Shown here: in pieces, positions 22,101 to 31,508 of the stretch
Layout: each line of letters starts with the position of its first letter
Numbering within the stretch: position 1 is the first letter of the stretch
Source of the DNA: Bryopsis sp. KO-2023
Lineage: Eukaryota; Chlorophyta; Ulvophyceae; Bryopsidales; Bryopsidaceae
Reading direction: 5' to 3'
Assembly: GCA_030272585.1 (NCBI GenBank)
Contig: BSYQ01000004.1
Span: 744,001 to 808,000, forward strand
DNA length: 64,000 nucleotides
Position numbers and translations under genes: made by a program
Notes under the pieces: generated by a model
The model's input: only the letters and a program-made list of their open reading frames with translations
What the model was told of the DNA's origin: nothing
The model's database searches: none

Positions 22101-25100
22101 AAAGGAAAAAGGGGGCTGCTCACCCAGGGGGGGGGTAGTCGGGGCAGTGGAACAAACACACAATGAGGGACCGACTGTAACTACTGAGAGTCCCACTAAC
22201 AGTGACATACTGGGGAAAAACCAGAGTTCAGTCTCTCACCTTCAAGAGGAAACATTACTCTGCTCACCCAGGGGGGGGGTAGGGGGGACAGTGGAACAGG
22301 AGCACCTTGATCTCTGGAAGTACTGGGAAGCCCTCAGAGGGAAACCACCAGGCAGAAGTTTTAGCGAACACACTACATCCTCTTTATCTCACCTGACGAC
22401 GATTTGGGAGGAGGTGGCTGACGACCTTCTCGACAACACCACAGCAGTAGGGACAGGGGAAAGACTCTGGAACGGACATACTGCTACGGTGCAAACCACT
22501 CAGGAACAACCTGCCTGCACGTCGGAAACGCAGTCAGAGACGGAGGATACAGGCTCAGTGGAATACTGGCGACGCGAATTTCCGAACGTGATTCGTGACG
22601 ACCTTAGCAGAGACGCAAAGGCGACTGCTGCTCCTCTTCGGGTTTGCCACAGGGAGGTGAAATGGCGCGTTCCCTTCCACAGGATTCCGCTGCACAACAC
22701 GGGGATACGGTACTACGCCACCGACGTCGCGCCTAAGGAGATTCGAAAACTGCTTACCTCGTTGCAGGGGCAAGGCGTCATCCGTCCCCTGGGCGTCGGC
22801 GAGCGGGCTCTGTTCTCCCCCGTACTTTTCCTAAGGAAGCCGAATGGAAAGGTCCGTAAGACGGTGGATTTTCGTTTGCTGAACTCGTACTCCGACGCCT
22901 GGAAGACGTCCCTGCTCCATGTCCGGGATGTGCTGAAGTCGATCCCACCTGAGTGGGACTACTTCACCGTCCTGGATCTGGAGCAGGGCTTCTTCCAGGT
23001 GGACGTTTGCGATTCGCTCCAGCCCCTCTTCGCGTTTGAAACCGGAGAGGGGGACTACACTTACCTCCGCCTTCCACAGGGATGGAATTGTTCGCCAGGG
23101 CTGTTCCACTCCCGCATTCGGAGCTCTATCCACGGATACCCCGGTCGTAACTTCGTCGACGACCTCATAATCGGCGGAGAAGGCGTCGAAGGCCATGACA
23201 GGAACCTGCGACGTGTTCTGACCAGGCTCGACGAAATGGGATTACGGATAAACAGGGCAAAGGCGGTCGTCAGACAAAAGGAGGTTACCTACTTGGGGTA
23301 CACGGTCACGAAGGGGAGCTACGGCCTTCGACGCTACGTCGACGACCAAGTGCGTCAGTTGCCAGAAATGCGCGACGTCAGGGACGTCCGTCAATTCGTC
23401 GGCATGCTTAATGTCTGCAGGGGAGTTTGCCCGAATTTCCATAACATCATTCAACCTCTGCTGGAGCTTCCCAAGGGATCGAATCCGAAACTCATGCAAC
23501 AGTTGGTGGCAGAAGCATGGAAATCCATACTGACTAATAATGTCAAGTTGGGTAATTCAGATTCTGGAGAGTATAATCTGTTTACAGACTGGTCATCCTC
23601 TGGGTGGGGGTATGTTCTGTTCAGAGGTACCCCCTCAGAGGGGTGTATCGTCAGCCTCAACAGTCGAAAGTGTGCGGATAAGGGAGGAGAAAAAGTCAGC
23701 TCCTATTTGGGGGAGCTTCAAGCTCTCATATGGGCATTGAAATCGGTTTCACAGGTGGTGGCTGGGGGTCAGCTAACCCTGCACACTGATTCGAACTCAG
23801 CAGTGCAAAGGATTACGAAGTTAGCACCGAAAGAAGTCGTGGAGGACATCAGAGTGGTGCGTCTCTTGGCTTGGTTGGCAGAGAACTACCCCTCCCCTGG
23901 AAGGTTGAGGGTTCAATTCCTGCCAGGGACATCTAACCCTTGGGCTGATCTCCTGTCTAGATGGTACAGTAGGCCAACACAAACACAAGGGCAGGTGTGT
24001 GCACTTGAACCACAAGAGATGCAAATCAGTAAAAACACAAGCATGGAATCAGGAGGATCTAACAGATCAACAGAACAGGTGCTGGAGCAGGCTGAGGCAG
24101 TGGACTCTAAAGAGAGTGATTCAGGAAGGTCTGGCATGTCAGGAAACACAGAGTTGGGACATGCATATACAGGAGGCTCAAGGGGAGAGGAGTTGGGCAA
24201 GATAGCGGAAGGGAAAGAGCTGAGCAGAGATCAGCTGGAACGGTTGCACAAGGAGGGACACTGGAGCCCACAAAAATTGCTATGGCTGTGTGCACAACAT
24301 GGATGGAAGGCTAATAGAGGAGATCTGGAGGAAATTCAGAGGTACTGCCAGACCTGCCAGAGGGTAGCCCCTAAGAAGGAAAAAGAACTTCTTAGGGGAG
24401 CTGGGCATCTAACCCACCCTGGTCAAACAGTGGGCATGGACATCATCGGTCCACTACCCTCTGGTAGGTCTGGCCACAATCATATAGTAGTGGTGGTGGA
24501 CCACCTCTCTCGTGATTCGATGGTTTGGAAGACAAAGGAGGTGAAGGGGAAACAGGTCAGAGAGTGTTTAGGTGAGTGGATAGCGACTCATGGATCTCCA
24601 GACAACCTATTATGTGATGGAGCTGCCTACTTCCATTCGAAGGACATGAGAGCATGGTACAAAGACAACCACATTCAGGTTTGGAGGACACCCCCTTATC
24701 ACCACAGAGCGAATGGAGTGGTGGAAAGGAGGAACAGAGCTCTGATTTCTAAAATCAGAGTACTGTTGTTGGATCATGGAGGGTATTGGGATGATTGGCT
24801 GCAGAAGGCCAACTGGATGGTCTGCAACATGGTGAATAGAACCACTGGATGGCCACCATGCAAAGTGTGGACACTATCAAGCAAGGAGTGGGATAGAATT
24901 CAACAGAGATTGAAGGAAAGCAGAGAAAAGGTGAATGCACAGAAAAAATTGTCTGACTGGAATCATTTTCTGGGAGAGGAGGTCCTTTTATATGATTCAG
25001 CAAGGGCTGAAAAAAAGGATCAGAAATTTAGTGCAAGTTGGAAGGGACCATATAAAATAGTGGAACTGATTTCCCCCAGTCGAGTCAGGATTGAGGAAAT

Positions 25101-25173
25101 CAATGGCAAACTCAGGAGGGGTAGGAAACCTTTCCTAGAAGTGCACAAATCACAGATCAGGCACTTCTTCTGA
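19105..25173 (+). CDS. Gag-Pol polyprotein of the Ty3/Gypsy element
   Basis: A single frame of about 2,020 residues. The Gag part starts with a hydrophobic segment (WILAFGGLALLAGMSLLL) and a second one about 100 residues later, which is unusual for Gag. It has a CCHC knuckle (CQFCGRKGHWEAQC, about 20038-20079). A DSG protease motif lies near 20290. Between protease and reverse transcriptase is a low-complexity region of about 450 residues (about 20960-22330), with two 28-residue tandem units and several ESPTNSATLG-like repeats. Then follow the reverse transcriptase with FVDD (about 23149-23166), RNase H (FTDWSSSGWGYV, from about 23580), and integrase with an HHCC finger (about 24240-24360) and a DDE core. 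Gag and Pol share one frame. Fossil-type annotation only; no host role is suggested. Confidence 0.93.
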   Translation: MVSERTGWILAFGGLALLAGMSLLLQRPPTISDQNAAPATPAGRAPATYPPSPPPFSTPHTPRTSPHELWQRLMWSIRHRHSHRALPSPSPNPAAAWDTLELVQLADRMHKLWGVLRGSNANLVGAGIASSLLLGYLLKFLDKGSAWLRRRRTETAMRREVLELGSAAPAASVSTEGSATLDRLRRLQQTEGETELEFLQRYFLMFLNTGQAAEVEEEKKAVRLLVARLPGRVLSRVVVETEFEKLTFSGLRELLDRMKRRTEYREAVLAEVKKDEEGKTEGKVEAKAEPNAGTKVLVADRPPIRTGETPLCQFCGRKGHWEAQCRTKRRAQVASVNDDAFGELLEAIQNEQSSSACHSVAAGTPAGDTVRKQLRVKLRLEGEQRGSNQLFEALVDSGSGCSIMPWKVCQRHGWGVAPPKGVLTLTGFNGSKENVRGTVTLDVKIGPWEGKEVFLVSENTSQIILGVPLLAHLSLTVDCARNCLWGKNGTSIPCHAVMKVGEKSGELERGVVRVLQDPLTKKGRRIRLVGKDGEFRLPLGSSLVLGPYAIKTVVLPFRITGPGLFSLMAIGQPHNLLHSVTTNSDGRVRLTLYNAQLEARMLTAKLCLVSFRVAEGTPVVIEEGGAEEECVEQEEDGLLPHGLDLREKEEVEPEEEGCFGIEKKGDGGCQTVSFPPQEVESEEGGCSGIEKQGDGGCKKVSFPPPKNDCGSLEVFDRTSGSKGSWGTMQSNQDWDSQTGQLASVEQQLSPEGDSRVLSNSAQNRDIPTISSDSGEQHLSSGDGCVLRSLTTQNSEAVATENPTNSATLRKSQSTASLTELDVSSATHYPLRDRIEGKDSENEGRTQTSNTDFECQPNNYNATGQFISSAREKGGKIFGLQTSSSEAVHHLPKSDTQGRVQQSKFHTQEENVASESPANSATLGTSQGTFSTPQQDQWRDLPRGREGQTCGENQGTQSVLTPNRLTAHSTLLQESKAVATESPTDRETLGQSQSTVQSSQKEKGGCSPRGGVVGAVEQTHNEGPTVTTESPTNSDILGKNQSSVSHLQEETLLCSPRGGVGGTVEQEHLDLWKYWEALRGKPPGRSFSEHTTSSLSHLTTIWEEVADDLLDNTTAVGTGERLWNGHTATVQTTQEQPACTSETQSETEDTGSVEYWRREFPNVIRDDLSRDAKATAAPLRVCHREVKWRVPFHRIPLHNTGIRYYATDVAPKEIRKLLTSLQGQGVIRPLGVGERALFSPVLFLRKPNGKVRKTVDFRLLNSYSDAWKTSLLHVRDVLKSIPPEWDYFTVLDLEQGFFQVDVCDSLQPLFAFETGEGDYTYLRLPQGWNCSPGLFHSRIRSSIHGYPGRNFVDDLIIGGEGVEGHDRNLRRVLTRLDEMGLRINRAKAVVRQKEVTYLGYTVTKGSYGLRRYVDDQVRQLPEMRDVRDVRQFVGMLNVCRGVCPNFHNIIQPLLELPKGSNPKLMQQLVAEAWKSILTNNVKLGNSDSGEYNLFTDWSSSGWGYVLFRGTPSEGCIVSLNSRKCADKGGEKVSSYLGELQALIWALKSVSQVVAGGQLTLHTDSNSAVQRITKLAPKEVVEDIRVVRLLAWLAENYPSPGRLRVQFLPGTSNPWADLLSRWYSRPTQTQGQVCALEPQEMQISKNTSMESGGSNRSTEQVLEQAEAVDSKESDSGRSGMSGNTELGHAYTGGSRGEELGKIAEGKELSRDQLERLHKEGHWSPQKLLWLCAQHGWKANRGDLEEIQRYCQTCQRVAPKKEKELLRGAGHLTHPGQTVGMDIIGPLPSGRSGHNHIVVVVDHLSRDSMVWKTKEVKGKQVRECLGEWIATHGSPDNLLCDGAAYFHSKDMRAWYKDNHIQVWRTPPYHHRANGVVERRNRALISKIRVLLLDHGGYWDDWLQKANWMVCNMVNRTTGWPPCKVWTLSSKEWDRIQQRLKESREKVNAQKKLSDWNHFLGEEVLLYDSARAEKKDQKFSASWKGPYKIVELISPSRVRIEEINGKLRRGRKPFLEVHKSQIRHFF
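21052..21219 (+). repeat. 84-bp tandem duplication within the element's coding frame
   Basis: Two adjacent 84-bp units starting GAAGTGGAA at 21052 and 21136 encode 28-residue repeats of the type EVE-EEGC-GIEK-GDGGC-VSFPP. They sit in the linker between protease and reverse transcriptase. Confidence 0.85.
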
Positions 25174-25374
25174 GTAGAATGGTGGTGATGAGAGAATAGG
25201 TAGGACCACAAGACATAGTAAACGGAGGAGAGAAGGTTTCTTTTACATCCGGTGAGGGATGTTTTTTTTCTGATGAAACACAGTGTAGGAGAAGGCTACA
25301 CTGGTGTGGAAGTGAGGATATTAGTTTATTCTACCACGAGTAGAACTTTTTCGGAGGTTTGAGGCAGTGAAGCG

Positions 25375-25700
25375 TGTTGGACCGGGTAGAACACAAGTAC
25401 TGAAAGACAGACATAAGAGCGTCACATCAACAAATTCACACAACGGACACTCATTTCTAATGAAAGTACTACCACACGATTTGACTCTGAGAGCGATGTC
25501 AAATCTGTTGAATCGACTGGTCAGTGCGGGTGAGAGGCCCATGGCAGTAGGGGATTTACGTTAGAAGTACGAGGTATGAGTCAGTGGAGGAAGTGTGAGA
25601 GTTGAGTGAGTCGGGAAGGAAAGTCTGTGAACGGGAGTTCGGGGTTGTCTTTTTGTTGTAAGACTTTTTTTGCGGAAGGCTCGTTCTTCCAGTAACAACA
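25375..25700 (+). repeat. 3' LTR
   Basis: 326 bp, same boundaries and sequence as the 5' LTR. It is preceded by G-rich sequence (GGAGGTTTGAGGCAGTGAAG), where a polypurine tract is expected, though it is not a clean one. Confidence 0.95.
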
Positions 25701-26582
25701 CTTCCCTATTTCATCTTTCAGATGCATACACCTCTTCAACAATTTCAACACACGAAAGACAAAACACACTTTCAAGAATGTGTTTTTTCTACTGATTGTC
25801 TGTTGAAAACCTGGAAACGAATTCGGACAAGCAAGTGTTCGAGATAGACAGATGTGGGTTAGTCATGGGAGTTTTTGGTATTGTTTTGGGGTTGAGGCTA
25901 ATATGCGGTTGGTCCTTGTAATCATGTCCAGTTTCAACCTGTTTTTTTACTTGCTTGCAACATAGTTGAACTGTAAGCGTCAGAACAAATGTATTGTATA
26001 ATCATGATTAGTACATAATAGATTAAATAAGCGGCAAAGAAAATGTAATTCTCGACTTTGCAGATAAAGGTGTTGTTTATTTCGACTCCACTTGTTTTAA
26101 TTATCAAGTGCTGTACTATTATTATTCCTGAAATTACAACTTTGAATTATATTTTTTGCAAAGTATCAAATTTGTGAGGTGGTGAAGTGGAAATCTTTTC
26201 TTATTCCACTTTTGTTTTTACTCTTGAGAATCAGACACTTTCTCAATATCACTTCAGTTATACACAGCCCAGATACATGCAAGTTGATGCTGAAGAGAAC
26301 CATTACAAAACCTCTCCAAGGGTACACTGATTCTAGAGAGTGATACCCATATAAGTTCAAAATCCCATTTCGTTTTCTCAAACCGACTTTTTTTTATTCA
26401 ACCAGTATACCAAATAGATTTCGTCAGTTAGTAATAAAACTCAAAAAAAAATTCTCTTTTTATTCTTGTAAAGTAAAATGTGTAAAAAAAAAGCCTTATT
26501 CTGTAAGAAAGTCCAACATTTTCTCGTCGGAACCTGCGAATTTTATTCGTCGAAAACTGCCAATTAAGACATGCATGCTCGT
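25701..26582. other. AT-rich spacer after the LTR element
   Basis: About 880 bp without a recognised gene. The first four bases (CTTC) are the right target duplication. The rest is AT-rich and should include the 3' UTR of the minus-strand gene ending at 26583. Confidence 0.5.
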
Positions 26583-27675
26583 TTATGGGTCCACAGACAC
26601 CAAGTTGTAAGAAGTCGCCGAAGCGGCACCACCAAGGCCAGCGCTCAAAGACTGGGTGTTCACCTTTCCTCCAGTGGAAGTTGGAAGAGAGAAAGCGTTC
26701 AAGTCAGTGTTAGCACTGCCAGAGCTGGGTCCGTTGCCAGTGAGGAAAGAGGCGGATCCGCTACCAACGGTGGTACTGCGGCCACCTGGGGTGATCAGAT
26801 CCGTCAGTCCGTTGACAGACACCTGTCCAGCAGATGGTCCTACTCCTTGCACCTGAGTGCCCTGGTTTCCGATGGCACCAGCGAATCCACCATTGTCCTT
26901 GGAACTGATGGTTTGTCCACTGCCCTGGGTCACACTTGTCCCGCTCCCAATCTGAGAGATTCCAGCGCCATTGATACTGGCGACAGAGAGGATTCCACTG
27001 TTACCTATGAAGAGGAGAACGTCACTTTAGTTTCATTCCGCATCAAAAGACAGTCCAGGAATGTTGCTCTTTGTAGCGGCTGTACAAACCTGGCTGAAGG
27101 TTGGTTGGGACTCCAGTTGGCAGACCGGGGATGACAAAGCCAGGGCCACCAGGAACGACAACGGGGTTACCACCGGGGTTGGGAGTGGGAGTAGGGGTAG
27201 GGACAGGGATGACAGGGACAGGGGTAGGAGCAGGGACAGGGGTAGGAGCGGGGACAGGGGTAGGAGCGGGGACAGGAGTAGGAGTAGGAGCTGGAGTAGG
27301 AGTGGGGACGGGGGTGGGGGTGGGGGTGGGAGCGGGAGCATCGCGACACCTGAACACACAGTTTCGCTTTCAAATACTGATCCGATAGAAGAAGACTAGC
27401 AAAACACCTGACGCTCCCAAAGGATTCTTACTTTCCACTCTGGCACGACAGACTGTTCTTGTTGCAAGCAGGTCGACCACCAGTGCAGCACTTTTGCCAG
27501 CGGTTTCCGCAGCTACCCTTTCTACTGGTAGCCTCTGCAAGGAAATATTTACACAAGGTAAGTGCAATCCTGAAGTGCAGTGTACAGAACTTCGCAAGGT
27601 GGACGACGTTGCCTTACCGGAGACGTGGATAGAGGCGCCCAACACGAGCAGGATGGCGAAACAGGCAGCCTTCAT
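26583..27675 (-). CDS. Secreted Cys-rich, Pro/Thr-repeat and Gly/Ser-rich protein
   Basis: Four exons join in phase: 27675-27618, 27534-27432, 27349-27090 and 27004-26583, giving 280 residues. Exon 1 is a signal peptide ([19 protein letters not shown]). Exon 2 to the start of exon 3 gives a compact cysteine motif, [19 protein letters not shown] then LSCQSGKCRDA. This is like the CG-x-CC-x-C-x-C-x-C modules of secreted algal, oomycete and fungal proteins. Exon 3 continues with PTPTP/PAPTPVP repeats, a hydroxyproline-rich-like linker, then a Gly/Pro segment. Exon 4 is Gly/Ser/Thr-rich ([18 protein letters not shown]...) to the stop. This suggests an extracellular matrix or wall protein with a small binding domain. 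The exact ligand is unknown. The repeats also create long spurious open frames on the other strand. Confidence 0.75.
27176..27336. repeat. Coding minisatellite for PT/PAPTPVP repeats
   Basis: G-rich on the plus strand, with units such as GGGACAGGGGTAGGAGC. It lies wholly in exon 3 of the secreted protein gene, where it encodes the Pro/Thr linker, so length variation between strains is likely. Confidence 0.8.
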
Positions 27676-28308
27676 CTTGTCTCTTTTTTTTGTCGAGAAG
27701 CAAGGTTCAGCGATCGCTGTGGCTCAGTCAAAACTTGTTGCGATCGTGTTGGATTTCTGTTGCTCCTGCAGTCGTCGTTACCACTTAAGAAGCATTTGTG
27801 TCCTGCCGTAACGTTGAGCTTCATGTTGAAGTGGGGGCGACGTAGGCTGGGTGACTGTCAGAGCGGCGCTGCCAGAATCACTCTATGATACAGTAAGGCA
27901 AAACTAACGTACTGTGGGTGTACTGCGCATGTTCTGCCCCCATGGCGGCAGAACAGTGTGGCAACGACGCTCTCCAACATCGCCACATTCGGCAAGCAAA
28001 TCCAAAGGTCCAAAGTTTCAATTGCACGCCAATTTGCCATCAATGCAATCCGCTTCCGTAAAAATGAAACCAAAGGAAGTCTTGGCTCATGTCTTGTTCG
28101 AAGCTGTTGTTCTCTATCAACGAAGTGCTGTATTGTGACGAGCCCACGAAAAGAGGAAATATCGAGAAACGGGACAAACCAACCCCGAAAGTATGCCTTC
28201 TGGGTTGAAACAGCCCATCGGTATGGTCGCCTTCCGCTTTTTCTTTCCGCTTTCACGCTCTGGCGCTGGTACGTTTTGGAGCTCCGTAATGGAACCCGGT
28301 CGTGAAGG
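27676..28308. promoter_or_regulatory. Divergent promoter spacer
   Basis: A 630-bp spacer separates the start of the secreted Cys/PT-repeat protein (-) from the start of SBDS (+). It must hold both promoters unless SBDS has an upstream non-coding exon. No TATA box or other element is convincing by eye. Open frames crossing it have no family motif. Confidence 0.4.
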
Positions 28309-31033
28309 ATGTTTTTTTTGTTCGTCACAGGGCAAAAGAGGCTCACGAACATAGCAGTGGTTCGCTACAAGAAACATGGCAAGTGGTTCGAGATCGCATG
28401 CTACAAAAACAAAGTCGTCAACTGGCGTTCTGGAGTGTGAGTGTAGTTCGTCTTGCGCTTCATAAATTTTCTGCGATTTTTTTTAAAACGTTACACAATT
28501 TTGGCTTTCTGGAGAGCAATCACCAAGATTGCCATCCCATTTTCAGATTTTATTTTATTGTCAAGAAAACAGCTGGGTGTGGAGATGTCGATATCTTAGA
28601 TGATTAAGAAATTGATTTTTTAAAAATATATATATTTTTTATCTTTATTTGTTTCTGGGGGATGAGGACGTGTTTCGTTGGTTGTTTTGCGAGATGAAAT
28701 CACCACTGTGGGTTTATTTCTGTTTTTCTTTCAAATAAATGTCGATTGAATGCATACTCCATTCCAAATTATCTTATTTTAGTTAATGGCTTTTTTTAGA
28801 CAGTCCAGAAGCATTTTTTTAATTTTTTTTCCTGTTTTTTTTCTGACTTTTAAAGTTTGGAATGATAGGGAGGACGATTTGGATGAAGTCCTCCAGACAA
28901 CTGCAGTTTTTCGAAATGTTGGAAAGGGAGTTTTGGCCAAAGAAAAAGATATCGAGCAAGTTTTTGGCACCATGGATGAAAGAGAAATTTGCCTGGAGAT
29001 CTTATCGAAAGGGGAGCTCCAGGTGGCCAATGTCGAAATTATTCAATATACAAAATTTGCACAAGTATTCCAGCGTTGATGCAATATGGTTCTAAAAAAT
29101 AATCATTTCTTTAAGTATGGTTCATGCAAAATGCCTCCATTTTTTGCTATGTTTAAATTTTTTTTCTGTAGCTGATTCCTGTTGGACCCATTTCAGTATT
29201 TATTTCTGTGTTTTTGGTCGATTGTTGGTTATTATTTCCCTTAGAAATAATAACTTGGATCTTGTATTGCCATTTTTCGTTCACACATGGTAGCATTTAT
29301 GGGGGTTCCTTTTCTTTTTTTTTCTTTCATTTAAGCTTCCTTGCGAACAGCATTCCGCCCAGTCAGACTCGACAATCAAATCTAACATTATGTGAATCAG
29401 GGGTTTCCCCTGAAACCCCTGCTATCATTGGTGTTGTAGATTTCGGAGAAGGAGCGTCGGGTCGAGTATGATAATCTGTTCAAGGATGTGGCCGCCGTCA
29501 TTGCTGATAAATGCGTGGATCCAGCCACAAATCGACCTTACACCATCACCATGATAGAGAGGGCCCTCAGAGATGCCCATTTCAATGTGGACCCAAAGAA
29601 AACCGCTAAGCAGCAAGCGATCGGTGATGTGAGTCCTCAAAAGTCCTGAAAAAACGGTTTTTGCTTCGTTTCTGGTTTCGGAGTCACTGCGTCGCAACCT
29701 CTCAATCAATGGATCTGAAATTTTGTGGGCTTTATCTGCGTGTATCAGAGATGCTGCCCACAAAATTTCACATCAATTGGATGTCTGAATCGTGAACTGT
29801 AACCCCAAACATAAGTGGACAGTTATTGTGGGACAGAGTAAGTATATACTTTTTATGCGCTGTTTTTTAAAGCGTATTCCCAGAGTGCCTTTTGCACAAC
29901 AAGAATTTATTCCTGTTTTGTCAACGATGTGCTCTTCTCTTTCCCCTTTTTGTTTTTTCTCTTCCAAAATATCACTTCATCTGAAATCGGAGGATTGCTT
30001 TTTTTTTTTTTCCTTCTCCAGGCCCTCCCGAAGCTGCAAAAATGTCTCAACATCGAAAGAGCGAGAATGCGATGGAAACTGCAAGTCCCCATATCGTGCG
30101 ATTCTGAGCTGGAGGCAAAACTCCATCAATTGGGGGTGAGAATCGAATCAATAGATTTCAAGGATGGCAGCTTTTCAGCTATTTGCCTGGTGGAGCCCAA
30201 TTGCTATCGGGACCTGCAAAAATCCATCCAAGAAATATCAAAAGGGGAGGGCAGAATGGACATGCTGGATTTAGCGGTTCAGCAAGAAGGCGCAGCAGCA
30301 CCAAGTGCTGTTCAACGAGAAGAACCTGGGCAAGCCCCTGAAAAAATCGAAGAAAGGTGAGTTATGGTTGGGGGTGGGGGTCCAATTCTATTTAAGATTT
30401 TCTAACTGTAGATACATCGATCTATATATCGTATTTTAGGTATTTTTATTTTGTGAGAGGCCGATTGCCATGACTGCATTCATCCAAAACTTTTACCTGT
30501 TCATTTTTACATCAGTGTAAAAAGCATTTCCCTCCTTTCCAATCTTTCCGACCCCCCCCCCCAAAAAAAAAAGAAAAGAAAAACTTCGCTGCAATCTGAG
30601 AGTCAACCCTCGTCAAAAATATGGAAAAAAGGAGAGAAAGACAGACGAAACATCAATTTCTTCAATTTGGAGTTTCTTTTCCTTCAATCTGGAATTTGTT
30701 GTTTGTATCATTTCGTTCGCATGCAGGTCCGAACCATCACCGCCATCCACCAGGGCTGAAATCCCGACCCCCGCAATTCGAAAAGACCGTGCGAAGCCAG
30801 AAAACTCCAAGACGGTTTACCCGCAAGGGCCTTTGTCTGGGATCCCAGACGATTTCCCTCGAAAAGAAATGTTCATGGAAATTGACAAATATCAAGAGGG
30901 TTGGACGATACTGCTGAAATCGAGAGGGGAAACGGATGTGGTGGATGCTGTGTTCTTTTCACCATCTGGGCAAGAAGTGGGTCAATTTTCCAAAGCTAGG
31001 AGGGCGGCGATTGCTGCCAGCAAAGCCAAATGA
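28309..31033 (+). CDS. SBDS: SBDS ribosome maturation factor with long C-terminal extension
   Basis: Five exons join in phase: 28309-28436, 28869-29022, 29440-29628, 30022-30356 and 30727-31033, giving 370 residues. SBDS works with the GTPase EFL1 to remove eIF6 from pre-60S ribosomes. Diagnostic segments are [69 protein letters not shown] and [14 protein letters not shown]. The ATG at 28309 gives 13 residues before RLTN-type sequence, as in human SBDS. A CAG acceptor at 28330 leaves open an upstream start exon. The core ends near residue 245. About 125 further residues follow, first Glu/Pro-rich, then a folded-looking end ([20 protein letters not shown]). Plant SBDS proteins also carry extensions, but I see no U1-type zinc finger here. 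Confidence 0.9.
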
Positions 31034-31508
31034 AAGGGAGCAGGGTGGGCACGATGACAGATTTCATGCAAAACATTTAGTTTGGGTTGGGCTCTGTGGA
31101 TTGAGCATTTTTTCTTGGAAAAAAACTTCTCTGGATGAATGTAGCGCTGCTTTTTGGTAGGTTTTTGATATGGTGGGGAGAGAATGTGTGGAGAGTGCCA
31201 ACACGAGGGATGGCGAGACTAATTGGAAAGAGTTTGGGAACATTTCATACATTGCTTTCTTCTCGTGTATTTGATTTGCTTGAGCGCTTGTGTCAATCAA
31301 CTATGTACCCCAGAAAGGTTTTGTTCGTTTTGAAAAATGCCTGAAAGTACTCTAGTTTGAAGTGTCACCATCAGTATAGGCTGTGCCAGGAGTCAAAGGG
31401 CAGTTAGACTTACAAGGATAGTGATCTGTCTTAAGAAAAAGAAACTGTGGCTTCCTAAATTGAGTTGACAGAAGCAAGAGAGCTACACATGCGACCTAAT
31501 CCAACACA
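31034..31508. other. Convergent 3' spacer
   Basis: The 475 bp between the stops of SBDS (+) and the ADP-ribosylglycohydrolase (-). It presumably holds both 3' UTRs. No other feature seen. Confidence 0.5.

Larger units (their letters stand above)
18780..25700 (+). mobile_element. Ty3/Gypsy-type LTR retrotransposon, whole in appearance
   Basis: A 6.9-kb element with 326-bp LTRs at 18780-19105 and 25375-25700, each starting TGTTG and ending CAACA, and a CTTC target duplication. Directly after the 5' LTR comes TGGTTTCGGAGC, a primer-binding-type sequence starting with TGG. One long frame (19105-25173) carries, in order, CCHC knuckle, aspartic protease, reverse transcriptase, RNase H and integrase, the Ty3/Gypsy order. 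I saw no difference between the two LTRs by eye, so the insertion is very young. It looks whole, with no visible breaks. Confidence 0.95.

Noticed and set aside
27043-27399. Array-like repeats that could suggest a CRISPR or plus-strand repeat proteins
   Set aside because: The repeats are a codon-based Pro/Thr minisatellite in an exon on the minus strand; there are no unique spacers.
28117-28377. Several short frames in the spacer upstream of SBDS as an upstream gene
   Set aside because: None shows a domain or phase-consistent exon; the region is better read as promoter and 5' UTR.
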